This document shows, piece by piece, positions 9,748-20,871 of a DNA stretch of 64,000 bases. The translations under genes were made by a program, and so were the position numbers. The notes under the pieces were generated by a model. The model saw only the letters and a program-made list of their open reading frames with translations. It was not told where the DNA came from and made no database searches. How positions within the stretch are numbered: position 1 is the stretch's first letter; every line of letters begins with the position of its first letter. The DNA comes from Coniferiporia sulphurascens (taxonomy: Eukaryota > Basidiomycota > Agaricomycetes > Hymenochaetales > Hymenochaetaceae): the NCBI GenBank assembly GCA_002794785.1, contig NBBA01000002.1, positions 1,178,001-1,242,000 of the forward strand, read 5' to 3'.

Positions 9748-12060
9748 TTAGCACTTCGCGCGCTTTCTGAACAGGACATTGGCCATTGGGTTTGGGGTCA
9801 GTTGTGTGCCCAGATACACATTTTCCGGCCGTACTCCTTCGACCTCCAACTTCACGTCATACGCGAGTAGGAGATGGGCCATCATGGCCTTTAGCTCATT
9901 AACTGCGAAGAACCTGCCGGGACTGTTGAATCGCGCAAAAAACAGCATGCAAAGAAAGAAGAAAAATTAGTTCTGTCGTAGAAGAGGTTGCAAAGAAATG
10001 AATTGCGCACCAAGCATGCCGACCGTGTCCGAACGCCAGATAGTCCGCGCTCGTTGCAACCATTTGATGCTTTGTGCTTTCATCTGCACCACCCTCCCGC
10101 ATATTCGCAAAGCGGAACCCATCGAATTTGGCCGCATCCGAATAATTCGCATCGTCAAGGTGCGTAGCACCCGCATTGCATGCGACAAATGTTCCCGCAG
10201 GGAGGAACGTCCCGTCCGAAAGTGTGTAATCGACGAGCATCTTGCGGTTTATCGTTACTGGTGTCATCGAAAACCCATCTTCAGACAACCCATACGGCTG
10301 AGAGTGCTACCACTCACTCAAGTCAATACCGTTCAGTCGTTGGCTTTCCTTCAAGAAACTATCAAGCCTCCACATTTTCGTCATTGCGACCTTGGACCAG
10401 CCGTCTTGCCCAATCACGCGCTCGACTTCCTCCCTCAATGGGGCGATGTATTCCGGTTCAAGGGCGAGGTGGAATAGCGCATGCGTGAAGCTCTATGAGT
10501 AAAATTAGGCCAAATAAATGTGCCGGGAGGGGGGGGGATGTTAATGTTAGCGCAGTGTTTATTTATACACTTGCAACAAGCAGCAAAAGGTGCTTACATT
10601 TGCCGATGTATGAATGGCGGCGAAGTTGACTAAAAGCATTCTAGTCGTTAGTTTATAGACGCTCCGCTTCTCGTCCTCAGGAGCCTCATCCATGAGCCAG
10701 GACAGCATGTCGGCCTACAATTTGCCGGATCCAAGAAAGACGGGTATCACATGCACGATGGAAATGAACAACAAACTTGGATGCAAATACATTTCCTCTC
10801 ACCGGCTTGTCAGGCCAATCCTCTCCATGCTCATCATATTGACGTATCCTGTCCTTAATCAGGGGTGCTAGATGTTTCATTCCTCGGCGGATGCTCCGGG
10901 GTTTTGAAGAGAGGAGCGCTCCGACAATCCTAGCCGATAAATAGCGACCCGTTTAGTACAAAATTTAGAGTCTGGAGTAGATGGGATTACTCACGGACGT
11001 AGAAATTCGGGGAATTTGTTGATTTTCAAGGCAGTTTCCGCAACAGAAGTAGCGAATTGAACATTTAAGTCGATATAATCAGGATCTCGGCCTGTGCAGG
11101 AATACAGGCTCAGTACCTCGCAGCCACTAACAAAATGCCCCGTGTTACTCACATAGAGGAAGGCCCACGAAAAGTCTGTTGCTAGTCCTACAGACAACAT
11201 TTCTCATAACACATAGGGCGGGGACGGCGATCCACTCTGAGGATGACATTAATAAAAAATGACTGCAGATACGAATTTAGTCCACGAATCATACCGTCAC
11301 CCTTCGTTGCAATCAAATCTTCAAAAGCGTGCGCGATCTCGTCACTGACGTCGAGAAATCGTGAAGTCAAGCAGCGGGTCAATTGAATACGGACGATATC
11401 AAGGTGGTAAGGATGCTCAATTATATGACTTCCAATTGTCCAGGGTGCCGCAAGAATCTGTGCAAAAGTCGAATAAGCATACCGAATGATGTAGATTCAA
11501 GCAACAAACAACAATCTAGTAGACCATTGACCTCGCCGAGCGCTTCGTTAAATGAGACCTTGTCATCAGGAGCTTTCCTAATTTCTTCGACAAGCTCCGA
11601 TTTGTTTATAATGACTGTCCATCGTTCAAGCCCGGGAACTTTGAATGCCCCTTTTCCGTACTGTATTAAAAGTGGCAAGATCAGATGCAGGACTCTTTAC
11701 GACGTTCTAGGTATGTAAACACCTTTTTGTAGCCTTCGTTCAAAATTGTTTTCGCGTTCGAAAGAAAATCATATGCACCGAAATAGGACCACAGTATAGT
11801 AGAGCACTCTGCCGGAACGAGTACCTAAATAGCAATGAAAGTGATTGAGATGATGAACTCAAGGTTGTTAGTTCAGGCTATTTTCCATGACCACTTACGG
11901 TACGTTTCCTGGCTCTAGAATACTGTACGGCGGACACCAAGGCGACAGAGAGCCAGGCGAAGATATACTTGCGATAGTTCGATAACCCGGAGTCGTTGGT
12001 GCTCAAGAGCGAGAGGACAGGCTTCGCGACAGAGTGGTTGAAGAAATCCATCCTGTTCAT
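9748..12060 (-). CDS. Cytochrome P450 monooxygenase 1
   Basis: Multi-exon P450, essentially complete. N-terminal region (12060, MNRMDFFNHSVAKP) has a membrane anchor with the hydrophobic run IFAWLSVALVSAV. Downstream exons give HLEVIRIQLTR, RDPDYIDLNVQFATSV, KHLAPLIKDRIRQYDEHGED, the I-helix VNFAAIHTSAN, the K-helix DSFLKESQR (ExxR), PAGTFVACNAGATHLD, and the heme loop FGHGRHACPG, which forms only after splicing an intron between the Ala-Cys codon and Pro. It should be an ER-bound heme monooxygenase using a P450 reductase; substrate unknown. The I-helix lacks the common acidic-Thr pair, as in some fungal P450 clans. It lies between the two DUF6533 copies, with a TATAAAT 72 nt upstream. Confidence 0.92.
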
Positions 12061-12131
12061 TCGACACAATGGTGGAATGGACAAAACAGCAAGCCCGGGA
12101 ATACTCTAACTGTAGACCTTGTGCGAGGACC

Positions 12132-12138
12132 ATTTATA
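12132..12138 (-). promoter_or_regulatory. TATA box of P450-1
   Basis: TATAAAT on the minus strand, 72 nt upstream of the P450-1 start at 12060. Confidence 0.55.
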
Positions 12139-12139
12139 C

Positions 12140-13400
12140 CAATCAATCGCAAGCGACGTCCTCTTTTGTGAAGCCTAATACTCGGCAAGCATTCTTAGCG
12201 CTCCGGCCTTTCAGCCTTGTGGCCAGTTTCTCTGTGCGTCTAGAAGTTCCGTAGTATTGCGAAGGCATAGTCCTGTGAACAAGAGAAGTCCAGAGTCGTA
12301 AAATGACGTCTAAACGGGTAAACGGGCGCCGCCCTTCCGGGAACTTCGTATATGCTATCACGAATGGTGTGCAGCTTTGTGGTTCGCTCGACTCATGAGT
12401 ACTTCGTCAGATCAACCGCTACTACGGCTATCAACTATACTATACTTATTAGTGTCAGCGAGCAAACGGTCGATTATGCTTACTAGTGCTATAACCCATA
12501 CAACGGCTGCGACATGCCATGTTCCAGACGGGGAAGAGATTGGATGCCATACTAATACTGAGCATCGTGAATTGAGAATAACTCACTTACTCTGAGTGGG
12601 AACCGCAGAGTACTTTTTAAAAACGTGCTCATTCAAGTTAAGGTTCGACAGCAGAGACAACTATTCTTATTCTCAATTTCGAACTCCGATTTCGTTGCCA
12701 CTGCAAAATCCAATTTTCCCGACGCTTACTCTTAAGTCCAGTTTTCAATCCGTCTCCCTCTCCTCACGGTTTCTTCTCAGTTTTCTCGCTCCTCGTCATC
12801 TTCTCACGTGTGTCGGCGCCCATATTCAATTCTGTTTTAGTAGGTCCGCTTCTTTTCGGCCCTTTCCCTCGTGATCTTCATTACTGTATGTTTTCTGCTC
12901 TTCTTCAACGTACTCTCGATTGCGTACTACTTTTGTTACGTCTTCCCTTTCAATTCCAAGACTTTCACTTTCAGGATGTGTCAAGCTTTGGCGGCCCAGG
13001 TAGCGCCGCACTGTCATTATTTGTTAATTAATACAGGTGCTTGTAATCAAAAAAGTTCTCTGTATAAATGTTAGCAGTCCGCGAGTTCGGACTTCTCCAA
13101 TTAACGGTCTTATGTTCAAAGACGAGTCGACCCTGATTTTTTTCAGGAGAGGGAGCAGGCCAAAGTCCCTCGTTTTTGCAACTTAACAGGACAGCCCTTA
13201 CCATGCTCAGTGATCGGTGTGCTCCAGCACTTGTGTGTGATTTTCTTGTTTGCCTCCGTAACTCTACTACAATGAGCTTCTTATCCGAGATTGAAAAAGG
13301 GTGAAATTCTGGATGCAATTTCACAGGAATAGGCCCCAAAAAACAATAAGTACAGTACTACCCTTTCGGGGGTGTGGGATGTCCCTAAGGGGATGTTTCA
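12140..13400. other. Intergenic; pyrimidine-rich tract
   Basis: No recognisable gene. About 12680-12960 is strongly CT-rich on the + strand, as in fungal promoters or leaders, but no coding region with a known domain follows. Confidence 0.4.
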
Positions 13401-13663
13401 TGTTATTGATGAGATATGCCCAGTCCTGAAGTAAAAATATGGGACTCATTTTATAGAAACTACCCAATGAGATATGCTATATAATAGTCAGATATAAAAC
13501 TATAAAGGAGGCCTAAGTTGCTCACCTCAGTCATGAAGTAAAAATATGGGACTGAGGTGGAAACGAAAATTTTATTGTAACTATATGCGCTGTCCTAGGA
13601 TGGTAACTATTTGACTAATCACATTCAAGCTGGCAAACACATGTAAACCGAACAGTTGACACA
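13401..13663 (-). mobile_element. Solo LTR of a copia-like family, copy 1
   Basis: About 263 bp starting TG (13401) and ending ACA (13663), homologous to the LTR at 20605-20855. It has two hairpins with the same loop sequence: AGTCC..GGACT near 13430-13450 and CACCTCAGTC..GACTGAGGTG near 13527-13563. No coding part is attached and no clear target-site duplication is seen, so it is called a solo LTR with moderate confidence. The strand is set by the copy next to gag. Confidence 0.6.
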
Positions 13664-14219
13664 CTGGAAGGCGCTTACAAGTTCAAGTTCATTAAAAAAA
13701 ATTCGTAGAGGTTGACAAGGTCACTTGTCCCGATTTGTTGGAATTATAATTTGGTAATCTCGACTATGAAACTTCATTTGGAATTTATGCCACACACTCT
13801 GTGAAGTTTTTGCTTGTATATGCTCTTGGTCGGAAACGGCCACGAAGAAATCTTTAATCAACGCGGACCGACCTGTGCTGCGACGGCACTCCTCAAGATT
13901 TTTCACATTTCCCCCTCCTATCCACAGGGGAAAGGGAAAGAAAATCCCACCTCGGGGATTCAGCACTGCAAAGGGGGGTTTTAAGTATATACGGAATATT
14001 TGAGCTCGGGCTCTACAAACAGGCAAGGAACAGCGGAACGAGAGAAAAGTGAGAGACACTCGGTGACAACCGGAATCGAAATACGTTAAACATATTATGA
14101 AAAGAAGAAGGCAATTGGAAGGGTCATTAGCTATGCTGCGATTTACCCTATGTGCTCAGTGCGTCTGGGACTCCGGGTCGTAGGAAATCCAGAGACAAGA
14201 CAAAAACCCACACCGGGAT

Positions 14220-16120
14220 CTATGAAAACTGTATGGAGCTTACACTTCGAGCCCTGTAGCTCGTGCCTCCATTGACACCCACTTCGGTAGCCTCATTCAG
14301 GTGTACCAACAAGCGGCACCCTACTATACAGGGTAAGGTAGTGGATACTAACAGCTGCTGTACGACATTGGATGCTGCGCTGGAGGAGAAGCCCTGATCT
14401 ACCCGGAAAAATGTGATATGCGCCACTCCGCATGTCATTATACTGGAAAATGACGTCAGGTCAATGGAAACGAGGGAAAAGCGAAATAATTACGTGGAAA
14501 AATAGAACGCTTGATCGAGGATGAGGACTTTGACGAGACTGGCACCCTTGAACCCAGCTGATTCCCGCCAGATGGAAGCAGCTTTGTAGAGAGCCAGAAC
14601 AAGCAGGAGAAGCTCAAAGACAAGCGGGGCTGTCCTGTCATGACGTCAGCATGAAATCACTATGTAGTTCTGTGTACGAACTAGTAAAGTGTCTCGAATA
14701 ATGGAGGAACATAACCGTCTTCGCCGCAAAATATATACCCTTCTGCACCTCCTACAGAAACTGCTCCGCAGTAGGTAAGACTTTAGGCCGAAATCGTAGA
14801 ATCACCGCTTACTTTTCTGTTTTATAACTGTACTGACTCCAAATCCTAGCATGAAGGCAGACTCCATAGCAAAGAAAGTTTTGAGGAACACGGCCAGTTT
14901 TCTTTCTGTCAAAATCTTAGATCCGGCTGCGGAGCTTCGATAGCAACTTTAAAGTAAGGTCAAATACCTCCGGACCATAATGCGAGGACCCTCGTCAAGA
15001 GGATATCTGTGACAAAAGCATCGGGATAATGTGAGAGGAGATTGGAAGAAGCTCCTTACAATCGATCAGTACGATTGTCATCCAGTCTAAGTTCGGCATT
15101 GCCATTAGCCTTGCTCGCATCGGAAGAAACAGGTCCGTGTGCTCACCTCCTAAATCGCCAATCCATGCGGATGATATTAAATAAATATAACAAACGATAT
15201 AAATATAGTATGTGGTCATATGAACAACCACCTTACTAAGTGTACGATAATGCAATGATAATGCATATGATACAGGAGCTAGATAGTTATAGTAGTACTA
15301 GCCACGGAACGTGTATATAAGGGAGCTGGTCTTGCCTAGAAATACATCGGTTTACACTGATAACTCACCTTTGCCCTACTACACCACTGTACCTCATCGT
15401 CTACCACAACGTGCATAGATTTTAAGAGATGAGTTGCCTGTATTTCATTTAACATGGCTTATAATGAGAAGAGATATCCCCTCACATCTAAGGGATCACA
15501 AGTATAAGACTGTGGTACAAATGCGATTATGTGGCGCACGTACAGCTTTATACTTGCATACTTCGAATATTCTATGCCCATTTCAATGATAGGAATCACC
15601 ATGCAGAGTTGGTTTCGGATAACAGGCCCACCTAATATACGCATCAGTCCGGAGATGACGCCTATGTACCGATTCTGTGGGAGGCGCATGTCTCATCAGC
15701 AGTCTGTGCCTCATTTAAAAAAGCGATAGATGTGGTGGAGACTTACAAGAAAGTAGACTATGCTGGTAGTCTTGTGGGGAGAGGTCTTTGTGAACCGAGG
15801 TTGAAACATGGTTAGCTGCTGAACCAAACAGTGCGAGAAAATTTACCCCAAAGTATTTAACCTGGTTCGACAAGGAAAATGTGGTTAGTGAAGAAATAAG
15901 CTGATATTGGAGATCTACGTGCCTCTTTATCGAATGTAGTGACTGAAGAAGCAAATTGAGAGGTCCTTCATCCAGTGAATGTGTTATGGACTTAACTAGT
16001 GTCATAACAAATAATGGTAGCGATTGCAACTTGGACATATGTGTTTTGCGCATAGACGGAAAGGCTGAGCGGAATTTCACTGGGATCGATGGGTTCTACA
16101 CCAGACCGAGATGAAAGCAT
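14220..16120 (-). pseudogene. DUF6533-type membrane protein, copy B (probably disrupted)
   Basis: Paralogue of the gene at 6683-8320. The start (16120) gives MLSSRSGVEPIDPSEI and NTYVQVAIATIICYDT; later exons give NRYIGVISGLM, NLDWMTIVLIDC, and the C-terminal CGVAHITFFRVDQ, CIVGCRLLVHLNEA, GGTSYRARSVSSIQFS. The TATATAAG promoter block is conserved. In the middle, one exon that in copy A is continuous (about 7612-7650) is split by about 240 bp of AT-rich sequence at 15173-15413. Unless this is spliced out, the protein is interrupted. It could still be functional if the insert behaves as an intron. Confidence 0.55.
15173..15413 (-). mobile_element. Insertion with LTR-like ends inside DUF6533 copy B
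   Basis: Present in copy B but absent from copy A. On the minus strand it starts TGTGGTAGACG and ends TTTAATATCA (TG..CA), and it has a TATATA motif. These features fit a small solo LTR, but I could not see a clear target-site duplication, so the class is uncertain. Confidence 0.35.
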
Positions 16121-16225
16121 TGCGAATGGCGTCACGGTCCGATGTGCACGTAATGCATGAACTAGAAGGCAAGTCCAAATGGATGGTGGTAATTTTCTTC
16201 GGAGAGGACTAGCACCAGTGTCGAG

Positions 16226-16233
16226 CTTATATA
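16226..16233 (-). promoter_or_regulatory. TATA box of DUF6533 copy B
   Basis: TATATAAG on the minus strand, 106 nt upstream of the start codon at 16120, in the same context as copy A. Confidence 0.5.
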
Positions 16234-16459
16234 GCAAAAAGACCAATAGATTTTCAGTCTTCTATTTCGTGGTAAAGTTTCTGGGAGGGCTTTTCATCGA
16301 CTCGGAGATTCCAAATCATAGCCCGTGATACAGTACACATAGCGGAAACCATAGGTATGACTCAGAAACCAGGCCGAATTTCATCCCCAATCAAAATAGT
16401 TCAAGGCATCATCCTTCTTCACATGTAGCCGACTGTTTCAAAACGCTCTCACCACTTTT

Positions 16460-18120
16460 AATTGGATTCGGCCACCGCGCATGCCACTGCGGCCCACGAA
16501 TCACGACCAGTCCTGCAGGAAATATTTAAGGATACCAATCACTTGGTACAGGCTGATTTGAGCGCACACTCATGTTCTGCTGATGAAAGGCTTGGTCTCA
16601 GTTCCCGAACCGAACAAAGGCCGAGGCGTCACTTGTTCCCAACCGTCACTCTATCAGGGCCCATGCTGGGCGACATATTGCCGCTTGAAACTGCAGCAAC
16701 TATGTAGTTACCAAGTCCAGAGCATCTTCTGGTGTTCTCGGCAGCGGTGGTGGATATGTCCGCCTGCCAAAGCGTCACGTCTGGTGCTACCGAAAACCGA
16801 AAAAAATTGACACACTTGATAGCGGGCCATGTCATCGGTACTCCTGTTGAAGAACACATCTGTCCTGACGAAGCGTGAATTGCTAAAGTGGAGTCGGATT
16901 AATTTGTTTCGTTAGAGAAAGATGCAACCAGGCGCGTGCAATACGTAGCGTCATACCTTAGACTGCCAAGCAAGTACAATTCGTGGGTGCTAGTGTCAGC
17001 CGCTGACTGCAGGTAGGGCCATTGCGCATGGGAAACTAAAATCGACAAAGTACTCGAATCGCACGAGTTGTCCAAAGGATACTCTGTCGTCTCCAATGGC
17101 ATCAGAACAAAGCTCTAGACTCGGGCTCTGACTCGGCGCAAGGGATCCGGGTAGTGAAGTTTGGTTGGTATGGGACCGCTCTCCGAGTTCTCGATTGTCT
17201 TGACGAAGTGCAAGATCCTATCTATTCATTGGAGCTTCTATCACCACAGACGGAGCGGTACAGCCTCGATCCTGTGTTTTGTTATCGAAGGTGAGAATTA
17301 TTAGGTCCACGGGAATCGTCTACGCACCTCATCTCATATGAATTGAGATGATGCGTACGCAGAACTTCATGGAGTGGACAATTGAATGTTTCGCGGGCAT
17401 TGTTTTCAACTTATTCCACCACTGGATTAGGTATCAAGCATCAGCATGCGAACACATACAGAAGAAATAGTGCAAGTCGCTCACCTTGCTCTCGTTTCTA
17501 ACGCTCACTACCAAAAATCACTCATTTTTCTCGCTGCACCTTCCCCATCCTTCCACAGTAGATTTCACGCATGCACGTAAGGCAATTGCGTTTGCACGGT
17601 CAAAGGCCACACCATAATTGTTGGCGACGGACGTCGATTCTCGTAAGGTAGGGGAAGTATTCCCGACACCTTTAGGTAGAGGGTTCTGTGCGCTCCCAAT
17701 TCAGGGAATCAAATGCCTTATAAATTTCCTATAAATCACCCGACCATCGGATATTTCCTACATTAATATTGGTAACTACATTAATTGCTTTATTTGAAAT
17801 GCCGTGTTGCCGCTGCTGTGCTCTCCGTTCTTTTGGGTGCATTTGTTTCCTTTGTGGTAATTAAAGAGCCTTTTCTCAAAATTTCCTTTTCTGCTTATGA
17901 CTAGCCTGTAATTACGTGACGCGAAATTTTTTTCTCCCCTCTTCTAGGCCTGACTGTGAAATAGCTCGTCAGTCCTGACTTGTTATCCCTGTCTGTACAT
18001 GTCTGGCCTCTTGCACATCCAGCCGCTGCTTGAGCAGCTTGATCCCACTCCTGTAATGCTCAACGCACTAACACCTGCTGTGTTCTTGGGACGGCACAAT
18101 CACCCTCCTTAAACGGCGAC
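16460..18120. other. Degenerate sequence, no clear gene
   Basis: The left part matches the unnamed remnant at 8755-9345 in a more broken state. An open + strand stretch around 17110-17290 (reading VVKFGWYGTALRVLD) looks protein-like but has no start in frame and no family I recognise. A CACTA-like sequence lies at 17665-17690. Confidence 0.35.
17665..17690. repeat. CACTA-like end sequence, inverted copy
   Basis: TATTCCCGACACCTTTAGG then TAGAGGG, the inverted counterpart of 9633-9665. The terminal CACTA is degenerate here. Confidence 0.3.
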
Positions 18121-18125
18121 AAGCG

Positions 18126-19616
18126 GTGTATCTTCAACGTCCTGTCAACATAAGCATGATACTCGCTCCGGGTTTCAGTACTCTAACGGTCTGGTCAACA
18201 TATTTGCTCACGAAGAACATGAAAGACGAGAGTGCTGGTCTTTTTGTTGCCGCTTTCATCGGTATCGCTCCCGGTTATATTTCGCGCTCGGTCGCGGGCT
18301 CGTACGACTCGGACAACGAAGCGATCGCCATGATTTTGCTCATGTTCACCCTCTTTTTGTGGATCAAGGCTCTCAAGCAACGGAGTGCGTTCTTCGGAAC
18401 GGGCGCCACTCTCTTCTACTTCTACATGGTAGTAGCTGCTTGGGGAGGCTATGCATTCATTACCAACATGATTCCCTTACACTTGTTAGTTCTCCTGCTC
18501 ATGGGTCGTTACTCAGATCACCTCTTCGTGGCCTACTCCTCTTTGGTTCTTCCATGAGTGTGCAGGTGTCTTTCTTTGGCTTTCAATCTGTCCACACGAG
18601 TGAGAAAATGGCCGCGCTGGGAGTCTTCGGCCTCCTTCAGCTCGTCCCTTTCACGGATCTGGTCCGCTCGCACGGCTCCCCGAAACAGTTACAGGAATTG
18701 CTCCGTGTATCTGTCGTTGTGCTCAGCATTGCCGGTGCGTTGATTTTCGGTGCCCAAACCATGAACAGATCGATCGCACGATGGACGGGTCAGTTCTACT
18801 CTCTGTGGGACACAGGTTATGCGAAGAAATACATTCCTATCATTACCTCTGTCTCACCGTCGTTCTTCATGGTCTTGCACTTCCTCACCGTACTCTTCCT
18901 CGCGGGCGTCTATCTTTGCTTTGCTTTAACGAATTGCGTGATGAACATGTCTTTGTGATAATTTACGCACACTTGGCGAGCTACTTCGCTGGCGTCATGG
19001 TTAGGCTTATGCTCACACTCACACCCTGTGTATGCCGCCGCTGCGGTCGCACTTTCAAGTCTACTCAAACAATATTACATAGACCCCGTTGAGCCCGATG
19101 GAGGGTGTCTAAGGAGAAGACGAAGAGCGTCGCTGATTCCAACGAATCGCCGGCTGTTGCACCACCTGCTCTGTCTAAAAAGACCATAAAGTCTGAAAAA
19201 GTGCAAGCGTCTTCGTCTGGCAACATTTCGTCCAAGCTTGCGAACCTCTTCTCCCGAACAAGGAAGACAAACATTTTTGGGCTTGATACACGCTTGGTTG
19301 TGATCGTAAAGGCGCTTATGATGCTCCATACATCCGTTCTGCATTGTACGTGGGTCACTGCTAACGCGTACATGTCACCGTCCGTTGTACTCTCCTCAAA
19401 CAATCCCGACGGATTGAAGCACATCATCGATGATTACCGCGAGGCGTACTACTACCTTGGGCGGAATACTCCAGAGACAGCGGTCATCATGAACTGGTGG
19501 GGCTATGGCTACCAGATTGCCGGTTTTGTGGACAGGCCAACACTCGTTGACAACAACACATGGAACAATATTAAGTTTGTCTTTTTCGTATACCATAGAC
19601 TTGAACACAGCAATTA
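18126..19616 (+). pseudogene. stt3: STT3 oligosaccharyltransferase subunit, broken fragment
   Basis: Strong similarity to the catalytic subunit of the ER oligosaccharyltransferase that transfers the glycan to Asn in nascent proteins. Recognisable pieces in order: MKDESAG, IGIAPGYISRSVAGSYD, WGGYAFITNMIPLH, MAALGVFGLLQLVPF, WTGQFYSLWDTGYAKKYIPI, RDEHVFVIIYA, YFAGVMVRLMLTLTP, HCTWVTANAYMSPSVVL, and DRPTLVDNNTWNN. The pieces lie in different frames, with breaks near 18540, 18930, 19030 and 19105. The roughly 100 N-terminal residues and everything after NNTWNN are missing. The signature WWDYG is WWGYG, losing the conserved Asp. No introns are evident in the kept part. A frameshifted, truncated single-domain protein of this type cannot work, so it is a pseudogene; an intact STT3 should be elsewhere in the genome. 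Confidence 0.9.
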
Positions 19617-19626
19617 AATCATTCCT

Positions 19627-20568
19627 TCAGCACATATCGCCACTGTAGGTTACGACATGCGCGCGCGGGGTACGATCGCCACAATTTTTCCACCAAGAAG
19701 GGTATTGTCCTTCTTTGCCTCCCCCTTTCCAATAACAAACTTCTTTTCTATGCCCCTCGCGATGACAATTAGAACATACGGGGCGCGTTTGGGCGCGCAT
19801 TGCCGACTCGTTTCCTATGGACGGGGCTTGCCGACTACGTCTGATCGCCTCGAGTTCGAGTGTGCTAAAAAGGTATTCAGGGGTTTTATCAGAAAGAAGG
19901 AAAGCCGAAAGGCCATTCCATGATGCCGGTAGGGAATCCACAATAATCATGGCAAATTCTTTCTCATCGACAGTCGCCCCTGTATTCTCGGCACTTGTTT
20001 TCAGCGATCACAATCTGTCTATATGTGCATTCATACGCGCTTGGAATTGACGGGGGTCCGAGGATTCTTCCAGGCATTCAGCGCGTAGATTAGATAACGC
20101 GATTGATTTTGCTAAACCTGAGGTCGGTTTGAAACGCGTGCCAAGGGCCTTCCACATCTGGGCTGCATGATCGCCAGGGGTTTCCGCGAGGATCGAGGCG
20201 GCTATGTTAAGACCGATTTGTGCCACGGCCTTGTCGTCTTTCTTGTGCCACTCGTCGTACCCTGCATCCCCTTCCTTTTTCACCGCTTCCTTCTCTACCA
20301 CGTCCAGCAATCCTCGTGAACGTAAGGCCAATTTCATCTGTCTTTCTCACTGAATAAAGTTTTTCTTTACCGGATCTAGCTTATCGCCGTCGGCGAACCC
20401 AATGAAACTCTCGGTTCGAGATGTCATCGTGAGTGGCTTCTTTTCGGTTGAATTGAATGGATTTTTGTTTTCTGGGGAATGGTCGACTGATTTTGATCTC
20501 TGGTTTCGTTTGCGAGTTGGATTCGGTAGTTTAGATTCTTCGGCTTTGCCTTTATTTCTTGTGTGCAT
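19627..20568 (-). pseudogene. Copia-type retrotransposon gag, truncated and with two stops
   Basis: One continuous frame on the minus strand with two TGA codons, after NFIQ (about 20345) and after MNAHIDRL (about 20008). The first part has KLALRSRGLLDVV and AAQMWKALGTRF, typical of the copia gag (UBN2-like) domain; the second has LPASWN and a zinc knuckle CSNCHREGHRKEVC (CX2CX4HX4C). It ends at 19627, and no protease, integrase, RT or RNase H follows, because the STT3 fragment begins there. The start codon at 20568 lies just inside the LTR at 20605-20855. Both stops can come from single transitions (TGG to TGA, CGA to TGA). Confidence 0.82.
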
Positions 20569-20593
20569 ATATTGCTCTTCGGTTAGGCAACAA

Positions 20594-20604
20594 GGCTCAT
20601 AGCC
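20594..20604 (-). promoter_or_regulatory. Putative primer-binding site of the copia element
   Basis: GGCTATGAGCC, read on the minus strand, follows directly after the LTR end. It is close to the complement of the initiator tRNA-Met anticodon region (CTCAT), the half-tRNA primer known for copia-type elements. The match is imperfect and was judged by eye. Confidence 0.45.
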
Positions 20605-20855
20605 TGTAAGAAATAATGCTCAGTCCACAATAAAAAGAATGGGACTCTTTATATTCAAAACTACCTGTAAGAAATAATGCTACTCCTAGTCAGATATAAA
20701 ACATATGAAGAGATCATAAGATGCTCACCTCAGTCCACAATTAAAAGAATGGGACTGAGGTGCATGAAATTTTACATCGGACTATATGCGCAATCCCAAA
20801 CCGGGATGCGCTTACTAAACTCCGCATTCGGCTGTCATGTCATATAACTCCAACA
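20605..20855 (-). mobile_element. 5' LTR of the truncated copia element, LTR copy 2
   Basis: 251 bp, minus strand, starting TGTTGGAG and ending TTACA, directly followed by the primer-binding-like site and gag. It holds hairpin B (CACCTCAGTCC 20726-20736 with GGACTGAGGTG 20752-20762) and hairpin A (AGTCC 20622-20626 with GGACT 20642-20646), with near-identical loops. Its outer flank AAATTCCCGATACCTT also occurs at the CACTA-like sequence at 9633-9665. Confidence 0.65.
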
Positions 20856-20871
20856 AAGGTATCGGGAATTT

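Larger units (their letters stand above)
14080..17620. repeat. Segmental duplication, copy B (DUF6533 unit)
   Basis: Diverged copy of 6420-9350 in the same orientation. Compared with copy A it carries an extra segment of about 240 bp at 15173-15413 inside the DUF6533 gene, and the right part is more rearranged. Confidence 0.7.
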
